Source of the DNA: Morinoia aosen
Lineage: Eukaryota; Arthropoda; Malacostraca; Amphipoda; Talitridae
Direction: 5' to 3'
DNA: 64,000 nt
NCBI GenBank assembly: GCA_030386875.1
Contig: CM059575.1
Span: 20,484,293-20,548,292, forward strand
A program made the translations under genes and the position numbers. Below the pieces are notes generated by a model. It ran no database searches, had not been told where the DNA came from, and worked only from the letters and a program-made list of their open reading frames with translations. Shown piece after piece: positions 23,562 through 36,800 of this stretch; the stretch's first letter is position 1, and each line of letters opens with the position of its first letter.

Positions 23562-23859
23562 TCAAGATAACCATAAATTTCTGTGTATGCAGAAGTAAAA
23601 AACAAATTGGCTGCAATGTGATTAACTTCATAAAGTAGAGATTTTTCAATTTTATTGCTGAAAGCCGAGCATTGAATTTTTCTCTATCTTATTACATACA
23701 GTTAAACAAGAGTAAAAATAAATTAAAACAAACTTCCAACTAAGCATTCAAACAAAACAAAAATAAATTTTAGAGTTTCATACACACATACCGAGAGCTA
23801 AAATGTTGAAAATTATGAAAAATTAGAGATCAAAATGTTGACAAATTGGAAGAATGAGA

Positions 23860-24087
23860 TTAACACATTAACTGCGATGGGTTAAACTGAAATTCAATAT
23901 TCAATTTGATTTTTAATTCAATTGTAGTAATCTACTTTGGAAATAGCACACATAAACTGGATCGGGCTTTTGTTTACCTTTAATTAAGTATTTATAACCA
24001 ATGAGATAGTGACTGCAGGTGGGTCAGCAGCACTTTGAAAACCACCTAAGGGACCACCGGTGGGTCCCTTCGCAGGGAACGTGCTAA
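23860..24087. mobile_element. TTAA MITE, copy 3 (inverted relative to copy 2)
   Basis: 228 bp in the opposite orientation: TTAACACATTAACTGCGATG at left, then AACTGGATCGGGC, then GGGACCACCGGTGGGTCCC and GGGAACGTGCTAA at right. Copies 2 and 3 lie about 300 bases apart and are complementary. Confidence 0.85.
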
Positions 24088-24481
24088 AATCTGGGTAAAC
24101 TGTTAGCCACCATCTGAGGACAACAAAGTAGATGAAATACAAAACTATAAACTATATATTAAACAAGAGTATACAAACTATACTACATAAAACTAGAAAT
24201 AAAATATTTATGTGTAAAACACAGACTGTAAATGCAAGTATGAAACCATGGGTATCTTCAATTTTACATGCAGATGATCATGTCCACGCATGCATGAAAC
24301 AATGAATCATAAAGCTCAACTTAATATTTCATTTACACAAAATAATTAGAAAATAAATAAATTCTCAGAGCAGATACTACAAAAGGGTAAATCTAAAGTT
24401 GATCTCGAATTTTGAACTAACATTAGGATTTCATTATTACAACAAAGTTGAAAAAAAAACAAGTGTCAAAGTCTGTGATGC

Positions 24482-26985
24482 ACTTGAACTTGAACTTGGG
24501 GGCCGACAGTGTCGGGGCCTTAGTAACGGCCTACAATTCTCTCCTCAACACTCACACAAAGAAAATTCAGCGCCTGCGTACCAGACTTGTCCACTAAACT
24601 ACTCAGGATCCACCAATCCTTGACTCAACTGCCATAAGACGGCATTACTGGGATCACCAGTGTGTCAAGACACCATCTCCAAGCATGGTGGGTCATCACA
24701 GCCCATTTTACGTGGCTGACTCATTCCGGTCACTATCTTTTACTCCAGGCGCATATAAGAAAGACTTTCATAGCTTCAATGATACTCAAACCACACTCCT
24801 GATCTAGTCCAACAATACAGCAAATACCACAATCATTTTCAGCACATCTGGCATACCACTCATTCTCTCCATACTGCTCAAACACCACATTCATGAAACT
24901 CTCTCTCTCTTGTTCATACTTAGATTAGATTAGATTATTATTTAGTTTAAGCCTTCCTATCTGCAACAAAGGCGATCCAAAGAGAGGATGGAGGAAGGCA
25001 CCATTTAGTATGGAGTTTAGAGAATGCGGAATCTATGCAGAATGGGCATAAAAACAGTCAGTAAGATGAGAAAGACGTTCATGAAACAAGATCAAAGTTG
25101 AAGAAGAAAGTAGTAGGTGTTGAAAAAAAGTACAGCAGCAAACCAAAAAAAGATGGTTTTTAACATAACAAAAGCATTTTATTTCAACTAAAAGAAGGCC
25201 TATCAAACTCTCAGCTCAGGCCCTTATATTTTCCCCCTGGGAGTGCTAGTTCTCATAGGTACAATAGTAGTTTCCCCCTGAGGGTCTTGCTCATACTTAC
25301 CATTCCCGCACAGAATGCTCAATTGTTTCCTCCACTCCACCATCACACTGCTGACATAGTCTACTATTATTTTCATTCCACCTCCATGTACGCCTATTCA
25401 TGCTCAATGACTTACACCTCACAGCAAACAAGAGATGACTTCCAAAACTACCGTCATAGAACATCTCACACTTAGGTACTTCCTTTTGCATATACCAGTT
25501 AAGTGTAGGCTTTCGTGTCATGCTAAGCTTCCACTTATTCAATCCATATTCTTTTGTTTGCCTCTCTATCTCTTTTTTCCACCTCTTGCAGTTCCACTCA
25601 GGCACTTCACCTTCAACATTTATTAAACTCCAGTCATCCACAGGTCTCCTAATTCTAACATGACTAATCTTTTGCATACTTAGTTTCCTTGCATGCCCCC
25701 AACATATTTTTGCCTAATAGCTTATACTCAGATTCAATTCAAAAATTTGCTTTACCCACTTGCTATTCTGCATTCTCTCAATCCTTACCTTGTCATTCAG
25801 CACAGCTTTCATCATTCTTTCTGAAAATAGGCTCCACCCTAGGTCACCTCTAATGGCTTCAGTAGCTGTCCATTTTGGAGCACCCAATGCTAAATATCCT
25901 ACCTTATTTTGTATCACATCCAGCTTTTCAAGGTCACTTCCATTCCAAGCAACAGCACCCATACCATATATGACACTAGATACAGCAACATACTTCACAA
26001 TGTCAAGCATCTTTTGTAGTTCATGTCCACATTCACTAACCACAACCACATCATCTGCATAGAACAAACAGCTCAGTCTCTCATTTCCAACTGTCAGTCT
26101 TAAGCCACTCATTCTTCTCTAATTCTTCTGTGTACAATCCAAACAACAAGGGAGACAGAGTACAGCCCTGTCTCACTCCTCACCTGCCCCGTTTTCCAAA
26201 TTTCTTAACCTGTAGATAGCATTTGTGTTCTCATATAGACTTGGTACAATGTTCACTATTTTTTTGCTAAATCCAACTTTCCTCAAAATTTCAAACAGCC
26301 TAACCCAATCCACTCTGTCATACGCTTTCTCAATATCAAGGAATGCTAAATATAGCTTCCTATTGTCCTTCCTCATTTGCTCAATTATTTCTTTCACCAC
26401 AAACAGATTACCCTTGCCATGTCTATCTTGCTAGACCCATTCTGTTCTTTACCTAGAATTCCTAGTTCTTCTACTAAATGTTTCATTCTATCATTCAAAA
26501 CACCACAAAATATCTTACATACAGTGTCAGCCAAGGCAATTGGTCTGTAATTTTCAAGTTCTTTCATTCTCTTATGCCCACCCTTATGCAACAAGACTAC
26601 ATTACACTTGTTCCAGTCATCCGGTACTCTCTCACTCTTTTATATCTCATCAAATAAACACTTCAACATATTGACAACATTTTCTCCTCCACATTTATAG
26701 AACTCATTCGGGATCCTACCAGGGCCATGTGCCTTTCCATTTTTCACTTTCTTCAAACAACTTACAATCTCTTCACAAGTGATTTTGTCTTCCATTTGTA
26801 GCTAATGTTCATCAATTGGAAAATTTATGGGTTCATCATCTGTTACCTGCTCATTTATTCCACCAATGTCCTCCCAGAATTCTTCAACTGCTTTTACCAT
26901 TTGCATCCAATCTTGCATACTGCAACCATTGACAACTAATTTGTCAACTTGAACATTACTACCTCTATCATTGCCTTGTATAAAC
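24482..26985 (-). mobile_element. Non-LTR retrotransposon copy EL1 (5'-truncated, broken)
   Basis: Minus-strand copy whose 3' tail is at 24482 (sense CAAGTTCAAGTTCAAGTG). It contains pieces of reverse transcriptase and the C-terminal Cys/His region. It is interrupted by a retroposon at 24923..25285 and lacks about 300 bases inside the post-RT region, compared with EL3 (junction near 25995). Its 5' end (sense) stops at a RFIQGND-like block where the tail of EL2 begins. Several stops and frameshifts. Confidence 0.88.
24923..25285 (-). mobile_element. TAATC-tailed retroposon, copy 2 (inserted in EL1)
   Basis: 363 bp from GATTAGATTAGATTATTA to CCCCCTGAGGGT. The host sequence duplicated on both sides is CTTGTTCATACTTA (24909-24922) and CTTGCTCATACTTA (25286-25299), one mismatch in 14. 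Comparison with the uninterrupted EL3 sequence confirms the empty site. This fixes the ends of the family and shows that it moved after EL1 inserted. Confidence 0.92.
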
Positions 26986-28640
26986 CTTGAACTTGAAATT
27001 GAAATTGAGGGCCGACAGCATTGGGGCCTTTGTAACGGCCTACAATTCCCTCCACAATTTTCACACATAGAGTTCAGCGCCTGGTACCAGACTTGTCCAC
27101 TAAACTACTCAGGATCTACCAATGCTTGTCACAAGGTGCCATTGGATGGCATCACTGGGATACCCAGTGTGTCAAAACACCATCCCCAGGCATATTGGGT
27201 CATTACAGCCCACTCTACCTGACTGGCTCATTCCAGTCACTGTCTCTTACTCCAGGCACGCACAAGAAACATTTTCATAGCTTCAACGATACTCAAATTG
27301 CACTCCTGATCCAATCCAGCAAGACAGCTCATACCGCAATCATCTTCAGCACATCTCGCATACCATTCATTCTTTCCATACTGCTCAAGCACCACATTCA
27401 TAAAACTTTCTCTCTCTTGCTCATACTTACTACATTCCAGCACAAAATGCTCAATTGTTTCCTTCACTCCACTAATACACTGCCGACATAATCTGTTATT
27501 ATTCTCATTTCACCTCCATGTACGTCTGTTCACACTCAATGACTTACATCTCACAGCAAACAGGAGTTGACTTCCAAAACTACCATCATAGAACATCTCA
27601 AACTTAGGTGCTTCTTTTCTCATATACCAGTCAAGTGTAGGCTTCCGCATCATGCTAAGCCTCCACTTATTCAATCCATACTCGTTTGTTTGCCTCTCAA
27701 TCTCTTTCTTCCACCTCTTGCAGTCCCACTCAGGCCCTACACCTCCAGGATATATTAAACTCCAGTCATCCACAGGTCTCAATTCTAACATGAATAATCT
27801 TTTGCATACTAAGCTTCCTTGCATGCCTCCAACACACTTTCTCCCAATAGCTTACATTCAGATTCCATTCAAAAATTTGCTTTACCCATCTGCTATGCTG
27901 CATTCTTTAAATTCTCACCTTATAATTCAGCACCGCTTTCATCATTCTTTCTGAAAATAGGCTCCACCCAAGGTCACCTCTAATGGCTTCTGTAGCTGTC
28001 CATTTCGGAGCACCCAATGCTAACCGTCCTATCTTATTTTGTATTACATCCAGCTTTTCAAGATCACTTCCATTCCAAGCAAGAGCACTTATACCATACA
28101 TGACAATAGGTACAGCAACATACTTCCACATTCCTCTCACACATTCATACTTGTTTGCTCTGTATCTGGCCACGCTACTTAATCGTCCACTCCACTGTAT
28201 AGCTTTTGCCACTTTCTCACCCTTAGTTCTAGTGCATCCATCTTCACTTATCATACAACCTAGCTATTTGTATTCTTTTGTTCTACCTATTCTGATTTCT
28301 CCAATATTCCACAGTCTGTCTCTATCAGTCTCATCACTATTTATAACCATAACCTTGCTTTTGTCGGCACCAAAGTTCATCTTGAAATCTGTACTATATC
28401 CGTTCACAATGTCAAGCATCCTTTGCAGTTCATGTCCACATTCACTAACCACAACCACATCATCAGCATACAACAAACAGCTCAGTCTCTCATTACCAAC
28501 TTTCAGTCCTAAGCCACTCCTTCTCAATCGAACTGCTAATTCTTCTGTGTACAATCCAAACAACAGGGGAGACAGAGTACAGCCCTGTCTCACTCCTCTA
28601 ACACTCCTCACTTTCCCCGTTTCCAAATTTCCTAACCTGT
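26986..28640 (-). mobile_element. Non-LTR retrotransposon copy EL2 (5'-truncated)
   Basis: 3' tail at 26986 (plus strand CTTGAACTTGAAATTG). It contains the C-terminal Cys/His region, the post-RT domain and the RT part from the VRQGCTLSPLLFGLYTEEL block (28264-28626 minus) with LLYADD. It is truncated at the sequence corresponding to LGNLET in EL3, where the EL3 tail begins. The join before the C-terminal region (HARKLSMQKI-like) is in frame here. Confidence 0.9.
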
Positions 28641-28891
28641 ACTTGAACTTGAACTTGAACTTGAGGGCCGACAGTGTCGGGGCCTTTGTAACAGCCTACA
28701 ATTCCCTCCACAATTTTCACACAAAGAGTTCAGTGCCTGGTACCAGACTTGTCCACTAAACTACTCAGGATCTACGATCCTTGTCACAAGCCTCCATTGG
28801 AAGGCATCACCGGGACAGCCAGTGTGTCAAAACACCATCCCCCGGCACATTGGGTCATTACAGCCCATTCTACCAGACTGGCTCATTCCAG

Positions 28892-29479
28892 TCACTGTCT
28901 CTTACTCCAGGCACGCACAAGAAACACTTTCATAGCCTCAGTGATACTCGCATTACACTCCTGATCCAATCCAGCAAGACAGCTCATACCGCAATCATCT
29001 TCAGCACATCTGGCATTCCACTCATTCTCTCCATACTGCTCAGACACCACATTCATAAAACTCTCTCTCTCTTGCTCATACTTACTACATTCCAGCACAA
29101 AATGCTCAATTGTTTCCTCTACTCCACTATTATACTGCTGACATAATCTGTTATTATTCTCATTCCATCTCCATGTACGTCTGTTCACACTCAATGACTT
29201 ACATCTCACAGCAAACAAGAGTTGACTTCCAAAACTACCATCATAGAACAGCTCAAACTTAGGTGCTTTCTTATTCATATACCAGTTAAGTGTAGGCTTC
29301 CACATCATGCTAAGCTTCCACTTATTCAATCCATACTCTTTTGTTTGTCTCTCAATCTCTTTCTTCCACCTCTTGCAGTCCCACTCAGGCCCTACACCTC
29401 CTACATTTATTAAACTCCAGTCATCCACAGGACTCCCAATTCTAACATGAATAATCTTTTGCATACTATTTCCTTGCAT
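28892..29479 (-). pseudogene. EL3 ORF, C-terminal Cys/His region (after frameshift)
   Basis: About 195 codons in the shifted frame, continuing the ORF of EL3. Includes SPVDDWSLINVGG, FYDGSFGSQLLFAVRCKSL, then RLCQQYNSGVEETIEHFVLE followed by C, a C-x2-(C/Y)...H-x4-C motif of the zf-RVT type; in EL4 the second Cys is kept (CQQCNGG). Ends with RAWSKRQ before the 3' untranslated region. Confidence 0.88.
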
Positions 29480-31949
29480 GCCCCCAACATACTTTCTCCC
29501 AATAGCTTACACTCAGATTCCATTCAAAGATTCGCCTTACCCATCTGCTATTCTGCATTCTTTCAATTCTCACCTTATAATTCAGCACAGCTTTCATCAT
29601 TCTTTCTGAAAATAGGCTCCACCCTAGGTCACCTCTAATGGCTTCTATAGCTGTCCATTTTGGAGCACCCAATGCTACACGTCCTACCTTATTTTGTATC
29701 ACATCCAGCTTTTCAAGATCACTTTCATTCCAAGCAAGAGCACTCATACCATACATGACACTAGGTACAGCAACATACTTCCATATTCCTCTCACACATT
29801 CGTACTTGTTTGCTCTGTATCTGGCCACACTACCTAACCGTCCACTCCACTGCATTGCTTTAGCCACTTTCTCACCTTTAGTTCTAGTACATCCATCTTC
29901 ACTCATCATACAACCTAGATATTTGTATTCTTTTGTTCTACCTATTCTGATTTCTCCAATATTCCACAGTCTGTCTCTATCAGTCTCATCACTATTTATA
30001 ACCATGACCTTACTTTTATCGGCACCAAAGTTCATCTTGAAATCTGTACTATATCCATTCACAATGTCAAGCATCCTTTGTAGTTCATGACCACATTCAC
30101 TAACCACAACCACATCATCAGCATACAACAAACAGCTCAGTCTCTCATTCCCAACTTTCAGTCCTAAACCACTCCCTCTCAGTCGAACTGCTAATTCTTC
30201 TGTGTACAATCCAAACAATAGGGGGGACAGAGTACAGCCCTGTCTCACTCCTCTAACACTCCTCACTTGCTCTGTTTCCAAATTTCCTAACCTGTAGATA
30301 GCACTTGTGTTCTCATACAGACTCTGTACAATGTTCACTATTTTTCTGCTAAAACCAACTTTTCTCAAAATTTCAAACAGCCTAACCCGATCCACTCTGT
30401 CATACGCCTTTTCAATATCCAGGAATGCTAAATATACCTTCTTGTTATCCTTCTTCATTCGCTCAATTATTTCACTCACTACAAACAGATTATCCTCCCC
30501 CCGTCTATCTTGCCTAAAACCATTCTGTTCTTCTCCCAGGACTCCTAATTCCTCAACTAAATTTTTCATTCTCTCATTCAAAATACCACAAAAGATCTTA
30601 CATACAGTGTCACCCAGTGCAATTGGTCTGTAATTTTTAAGTTCTTTCATACTCTTATGTCCACCCTTATGCAACAGAACTACATTACACTTGTTCCAGT
30701 CATCCGGTACTCTTTCACTCTTCCATATCTCATCAAATAAACATTTCAACATACTGACTACACTCTCTCCTTCACATTTATAGAACTCATATGGTATCTT
30801 ATCAGGGCCACATGCCTTTCCATTTTTCACTTTCTTCAAAAAACTTACAATCTCTTCACAAGTGATTTTGTCTTCCATTTGCAGTTCATGTTCATCTATC
30901 AGAAAATTTATTGGTTCATCATCTGTAACCTGCTCATTCATTCCACCAATGTCCTCCCAGTATTCTTCAACTGCTTTCATCATTTGCATCCTATCTTGCA
31001 CACTGCAACCATTGACTACTAATTCATCAACTTGAACTTCACTACCTCTATCATTACCTTGTATAAACCTATACCAATCTTTTATTCCATCTGGATCTTT
31101 CTTTCTTAGATTTTCAACTTGGTGTCTCTCTTCTTTAACCCTAGCCTCATTGATCATTCTCTTTACTTTCTTCTGCTGGTCCTTGTACTCATTCCATACA
31201 CTCTGCCATTCATCCTCAGTAATTCTGCGTCTTTCATACATTTTCCTCATACTGCGTTGTTTTTTATTTAAAGTCTTCCTTCTCGTTCGTTCTTCCTTTA
31301 TCTCACTCGTAAACCACCTAGCATTCCCTGTACTTTTCCTGCATTTCATTCTACCAATCTTTTGCTCTGCCACATCATACAAGGTTCTTGCAATCTCCTT
31401 ATTTAGGTCATTTACATTTCCACACCTGTTCCAGTTACATCTACTCAATTCATTTCTAAATTCTTCCCAGTTTGCCATTTTAATACGCCAATTTTCTCTT
31501 ACTCTGCTGGCCTTCTGCATCGGCTCCTTTTCACCCCAATTATATTCTAGTACAAGCATTTTATGGTCACTATCAATATCAAAATCATCTTCATCTACAA
31601 ACATTTCTTTGACACACTCTCTTGCTCTAGTATTCACTATCATATAGTCAATTGCAGTTTTACATTCCCTGCTTTGCCATGTATGCAAGCCATTTCCTAT
31701 TGTTACATTTAGGTTCTCAAGTTCATTCTCATCACAGAAATCAATCAATTTTTGTCCATTTGCATTCACAGGCTCACCAAGTATGCCAACATGGCCATTC
31801 ATATCACCCATCAAAATCAGAGGGCATCTGCAATGCTCTTGCACAATTCTTGTTAATATTTTATACTTTTTTACATTCTCTTGATGAGCTAAAATACCTT
31901 CAGTTGTCATATAGCATACAACCACAATAACACATTCTCTGGCATGCAT
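29466..31949 (-). pseudogene. EL3 ORF: endonuclease plus reverse transcriptase
   Basis: 827 codons, open on the 5' side for some codons more. The first ~120 residues are the second half of an EEP (APE-like) endonuclease: MGDMNGHVG, DYMIVNTR, and IDSDHKMLVLE. After a charged linker comes the RT: NGKACGPDKIPYEFYK, NYRPIAL, AFLDIEKAYDRVDR, VRQGCTLSPLLFGLY and the catalytic LLYADD (about 30114-30125), then a thumb-like region and the GDLGWSLFSERMMKAVLNYK block. A stop after CWGHARK results from a 2-base loss relative to EL1 and EL2. The N-terminal endonuclease half is lost by 5' truncation, so the copy is not autonomous. Confidence 0.92.
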
Positions 31950-31992
31950 TCTTTCACACTTTATTACTAACAGATCTAGCGCTTGTGTTCTC

Positions 31993-32534
31993 TTGAACTT
32001 GAACTTGAACTTGAGGGCCGACAGTGTCGGGGCCTTTGTAACGGCCTACAATTCCCTCCACAATTTTCACACAGAGTTCAGCGCCTGGTACCAGACTTGT
32101 CCACTAAACTACTTAGGATCTACAATCCTTGTCACAAGCCTCCATTGGAAGGCATCACCGGGACAACCAGTGTGTCAAAACACCATCCCCCGGCACATTG
32201 GGTCATTACAGCCCATTCTGCCAGACCGGCTCATTCCAGTCACTGTCTCTTACTCCAGGCACGCACAAGAAACACTTTCATAGCCTCAGTGATACTCGCA
32301 TTACACTCCTGATCCAATCCAGCAAGACAGCTCATACCGCAATCATCTTCAGCACATCTGGCATTCCATTCATTCTCTCCATACTGCTCAGACACCACAT
32401 TCATTAAACTCTCTCTCTCTTGCTCATACTTACTACATTCCAGCACAAAATGCTCAATTGTTTCCTCTACTCCACCATTACACTGCTGACATAATCTGTT
32501 ATTATTCTCATTCCATCTCCATGTACGTCTGTTC
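31993..32534 (-). mobile_element. Non-LTR retrotransposon copy EL4 (3' fragment)
   Basis: Only the last ~540 bases: tail CTTGAACTTGAACTTGAAC at 31993, the 3' untranslated region and the end of the Cys/His region up to NRRTWRWNENN. Its 5' truncation lies near 32534, after which unrelated sequence starts. Very similar to the same part of EL3, so probably recent. Confidence 0.9.
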
Positions 32535-33565
32535 TCATACAACTCGCACTCGTATTCTTTGCTTGATGCCTAATTTCAAGTCCGGCGCAACGGAAAACTA
32601 ACTTACTTTTAAAGAGTTTCAAAGGAGCGTAGAACTTTAGTTTTGGTATATATCCCCGTTCGTACGAACCCAAAATATCATTTTTGCTGGATTTGAATGA
32701 ATATGAACTGAAAAAGTGAAAGAATAACATGAGTTTTAAATCCATGTTAACTTTATACAATAAAAAATTTCAATCTATAAAATTTTTTGCAAAAATATTG
32801 TTTGTATTCATGTATAAAGTTTTAAGTGTGTACAAGCTTACCTACATAGATGTTAATTGAGAGAAATAGTAGGCTACCACTGCAACGTGAGAAAAAGTTA
32901 GAATGAAAAAATTGTGTCTTTAAATGGATTAAATATGAATAAGAAAAATTTTGGCTGTGTTTTTTAGAGACATATGGTGAGAACCAGTGGCCCTTGTTCG
33001 ATGTGCTGAGTGTAACACTGGTATGAGCTGTCCTGTCTTGTAGGTTTGGATGAAAGATACAATCTGTCTAATTAAAATGTAAGGAAAAGTTTGCTAACAT
33101 GTGCATGGAACAGCAGAAAGCAGCTTTGAGCGGTCAACTACAAGAAGGTGATTTTGATGACACTTCTCCATGGCTTTACTTCAGTTCAGGTACAAAGAAA
33201 ATTAATTTACTGCAGGACAGTGCGATTTGCGTCACGACCAGCCAAACTCCAAGAGTTCATTTGTCAGAAGCCGGGAATACAGTCAAACAACAAATAATTT
33301 CACCAAGATTTTATCGCGACCTAACATCGGTCTATAGTCGTTATTGTATAGGAGGGGACATTAGAACGAATGTTTGCGAGGCAAGTCTGAACTTCAGAAG
33401 GCCCACTGTCAGGGTCCAGACTGCAGAGACCGCGTCCTTGTCAAGCGACGGTCCAGTTATGCGCTGCACAAATGTTCCGGTGCACTAGCACCCAAGTTAC
33501 GTGCTCGATGTGGCAAGAAGGCCAAATGGCAGAAAGATATAAAGTCCTTCAGGTTCTTGCTCGTC
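32535..33565. other. Intergenic, nothing recognised
   Basis: No domain is recognisable in the short open frames here (for example a 129-codon plus-strand frame at 33099); they look like chance frames. Confidence 0.6.
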
Positions 33566-33836
33566 GCAGCCGTGTGTCTTTAGAACCTGCCTCCGTGCGG
33601 GCAAGCGAGGATTCGAGTCCCGGCGCTGGATGGCGATTTTCTCAGTTGGGTATAGGGGAAAAACTACAAGCACAATACCCCACTCTACCCACGTGTCTGA
33701 AATGGGTACCGGTCTTGACCGGGGGAAAGCGTCATGGCGTCCTGGTGTTAGTTATAAGACATTTGAAAATCCAATGTACAAGGTGAAATGTATCAGGCTT
33801 GATATTGAAAATTAAGCATCATCCGTATATGCCTTG
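33566..33836 (+). mobile_element. tRNA-derived SINE, copy 1
   Basis: The head is tRNA-like with a B box GGATTCGAGTCCC (about 33608) preceded by a degenerate A box. The body has GGCGATTTTCTCAGTTGGG, GAAATGGGTACCGGTC and GGGGGAAAGCGTCATGGCGT, ending in ATTAAGCATCATCCGTATATGCC. The body is nearly the same as copy 2 at 39066, which supports a pol III-transcribed SINE family. Confidence 0.8.
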
Positions 33837-36800
33837 TTTGTTTTGTTTGTTTGTACACAATTGTTCAGTTTGGGTTTTGCGTTTTACATTTTTACCGCAA
33901 GGCTACATTATTAAGAGGCATCGACAGGATAATATTGGAGTAAAATCTATTGAAATTTATCACATGAAAAAAATATAGTTTGCTCGACTTATTCAATTAG
34001 AATCTAATATATTGGGTAGTTGAAATAATATTTAATATTTCTTTACTTAAACTTCCGTTGGCGGATAAAATATGAAATGGAGAACAAAATTTAGGCTCAG
34101 TGAAGTCCTCCATAACGACTAAATTCAACATCAAATTGGATATAAAATAATTTAATATAAGATAATATTATATTTTATATAAGATACTGAGAAAATCGAG
34201 TGTTTAAACCTGAGAAAACAGATTAGTCAACCGACGAATATTTGTGATCCGGAAAAGTCATTTTCAGCCATTATACGTCAGAGCTTATGAGCGAAGATCA
34301 GGACAAAATAAGAAGTCATGTAACCCCTTGGCACTAAACAACCAAGCAAAATTCCTTAAGTCAGCCAGTCAACCTAGAGGCAGCAAAAACAAAGCCAAAA
34401 CTCCGTGTTTTCAGGTACCTTCGACAGCACCATAGAACACTGACGCTCTCCCAAAACGACAAAAAGAACTTATCTCTGATTTCAATGTTAAATTCCAAAA
34501 GCATTCAACAGTCCCAAGAGAACATTCAACCTTGGGTGATAGGGAGCTGGGAAGAATGTATTGGGACTCACAGGCTCATCACTTGAACAGTCAAAAAGTG
34601 AACGTCACACAACCGTTAACCAAACAAAATAACCCGAAGTAAATCTAATTTACCCAAGCCTTCTTGAAACTTCTTATATACTAGCACATGTGTATACCAT
34701 GTGCGCTGCGTGAGATCAGGCAATAATCTCTATAGATAAAATCCAATTTAACTAGGTAAATGTACGGAAACTTTCTGAGCTTCAGTAGAGCAGAGACTGC
34801 AATTAAAAGCAGCAGGCTTACATTTCTCCTGCAGACGGGACCACGAATTCATTCACAGGTAATAACAAAAAAAAATCACTCTTAACTCAAAAACTACCGT
34901 GTAAATAAACATCAATTGCCCTTAACTCCCAATCTACTCACGACAAGATATTGGCACCCGAATAACAAAAGGAATCCTTACCAGGAACCCTAGAAATGCT
35001 CAAATCATACAAGAGTTTTGCCGAGAAAAATCGTTTTCCGGATCCTTCACGATCACTCATTCTTATATACGTTTTCACTTTCTCCTTCACTGTCCGGCCG
35101 TCCCCGTTATGTACAAATCAGTTAGAAGAAGTTTTGCGTCGAGGATTTTATCCCAAGCCTCAGCCATGCGCTCCTACTGATAGGGTAGGTAGAGCCACAA
35201 TTCTGCTTTCCGTCACGACTCGCATTCCTGTAACCGCTGAGGCAGGAAGGGACACAATGTTCGTACATACGCTGTGACTAAATTCTCTATTATCTGTAGA
35301 GGACATACATTTGCCCTTTTGTCGCAGACTCGCAGGTGTATCTTACATTCTCATCCTCGGGTACCGGGTTCTACAGGCGAACATCATTCCTATTGTTGGT
35401 ATGAAGAGTAGTAGCAGAATATACGAATTATTACCACGAAGCACAAAATAATAACAGGAGAGGTGCTATTTAATAGCACAAGTCAGGTTTGTGAGAGTAA
35501 CCCTGACACGAACACGCGTTAGGCCTCACCATGGTAGACCATGGGCCTCACAGCCTCGTCCCCAAGCTGGCGCAGACTGAATCCCCTCACGGCCCACGGA
35601 CCGGCCTTATCTGACTAAACGTAGTGTTTGTTTGCTGAAAGAAGCACGCGCACAAAGTGAATGAATACCTGATAGAATAACGTGTCAAGTTTTCTGGGAA
35701 ACTTCCAGAACCCAGCGGACGTGACAAAGAAGTTTAATTTTATATTTGATGTTAAATCATAACGACAGAATGATATAATAAGAAACAGTTCATCTCCAAT
35801 ATATTTCATACAAAAAAAACATTAGTTTTCAAAATATTTCAACGCAAGGATCCTAAGTACAACTGTGTCATAGGAGCCCATGTTTGTAACATTGCAAATT
35901 GTCAGCACATTTCCAAACTCGCTCCTTCAACACCGCAGCCTTCAACATCAGCAAAACAGAAAAATAAGAATTGCAGTCATTGAATTATTGCAGAGTAATA
36001 AAATAAGTGACAGAAGAATTAAATAAGTCACTGACTCGTGATGCTTGTCTATGGAATACCCATTCTGATAAACAGTGAACGAGACCGACGTTTATTCGAT
36101 CGTACTTTTAGACAGTCCTTAAACTGGAAGGGTTTTAATAACAAGTTGTATTTCTCACGTGAATGCTTTAGTGTTAATAATTTTTCCAATAACTGAGAAC
36201 TACTGCTAAAAAATTCAAGCGTATATTTGCTATTCGTACTTCTTGTGTTACCGGCCAAGATAATTTTGTGCTGTTCAGTTCCAATTATCAGCTCCGACGC
36301 CCACAAGATTAAAACAAAAATTATTTCAACGACAAAAAAAGTTCTACCCTCAAATTGAAGTTATGGTTATTTTCACAACTACTTAACAATTGGCAACTTT
36401 TCCCATGCGAAGGACTGCATCCCTGACTATGTACGAAGCAACGTTGGATGCTTGTAATGTTGGTTCGCTCAGTCAAAAACGCAGCCTTCAACACCGGAAA
36501 AATTGCGAATTGTTAAGTGTGGCGAGTGCACGCGATGCCGTCTATTGCGGGGAGACAAAGCGTCACCAGCACACAAGTGTTGCTTAGTACAAGGAAATCT
36601 CCCCCTTCCAGTCGCCCTCCAGTAATCACAGCAATATTCGCGACATGCTACAAGTTCAAATCGTCCTATTTTAGCACGTTGACAATACGTGTGTGCGGTG
36701 GTTACCGCTGATTAGACTCGATTGTAATTCCAGGATTTTAAAACCGGCTTCACTCTTCGAATACATCTCTACCTTTCCTGAGATATGTGAAAAATAAAAT

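Larger units (their letters stand above)
28641..31992 (-). mobile_element. Non-LTR retrotransposon copy EL3 (longest)
   Basis: 3.35 kb, tail at 28641 (plus ACTTGAACTTGAACTTGAAC), 5' end near 31992 inside the endonuclease domain. Holds most of the single ORF (next two entries). The 3' untranslated part includes the words GACACTGTCGGCCC and CAGTGCC/GGCGCTGAACTC. Same orientation as its three neighbours. Clade not assigned; the single ORF with EEP endonuclease, RT and a terminal Cys/His motif and the short-repeat tail fit the non-LTR order. Confidence 0.93.

Noticed and set aside
33099..33488. 129-codon plus-strand frame beginning MCMEQQKAALSGQ
   Set aside because: No domain, no splice or repeat context and composition like non-coding; overlaps other chance frames.
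35520..35600. GC-richer patch as a CpG-island promoter
   Set aside because: Too short, with no adjacent gene on either strand.
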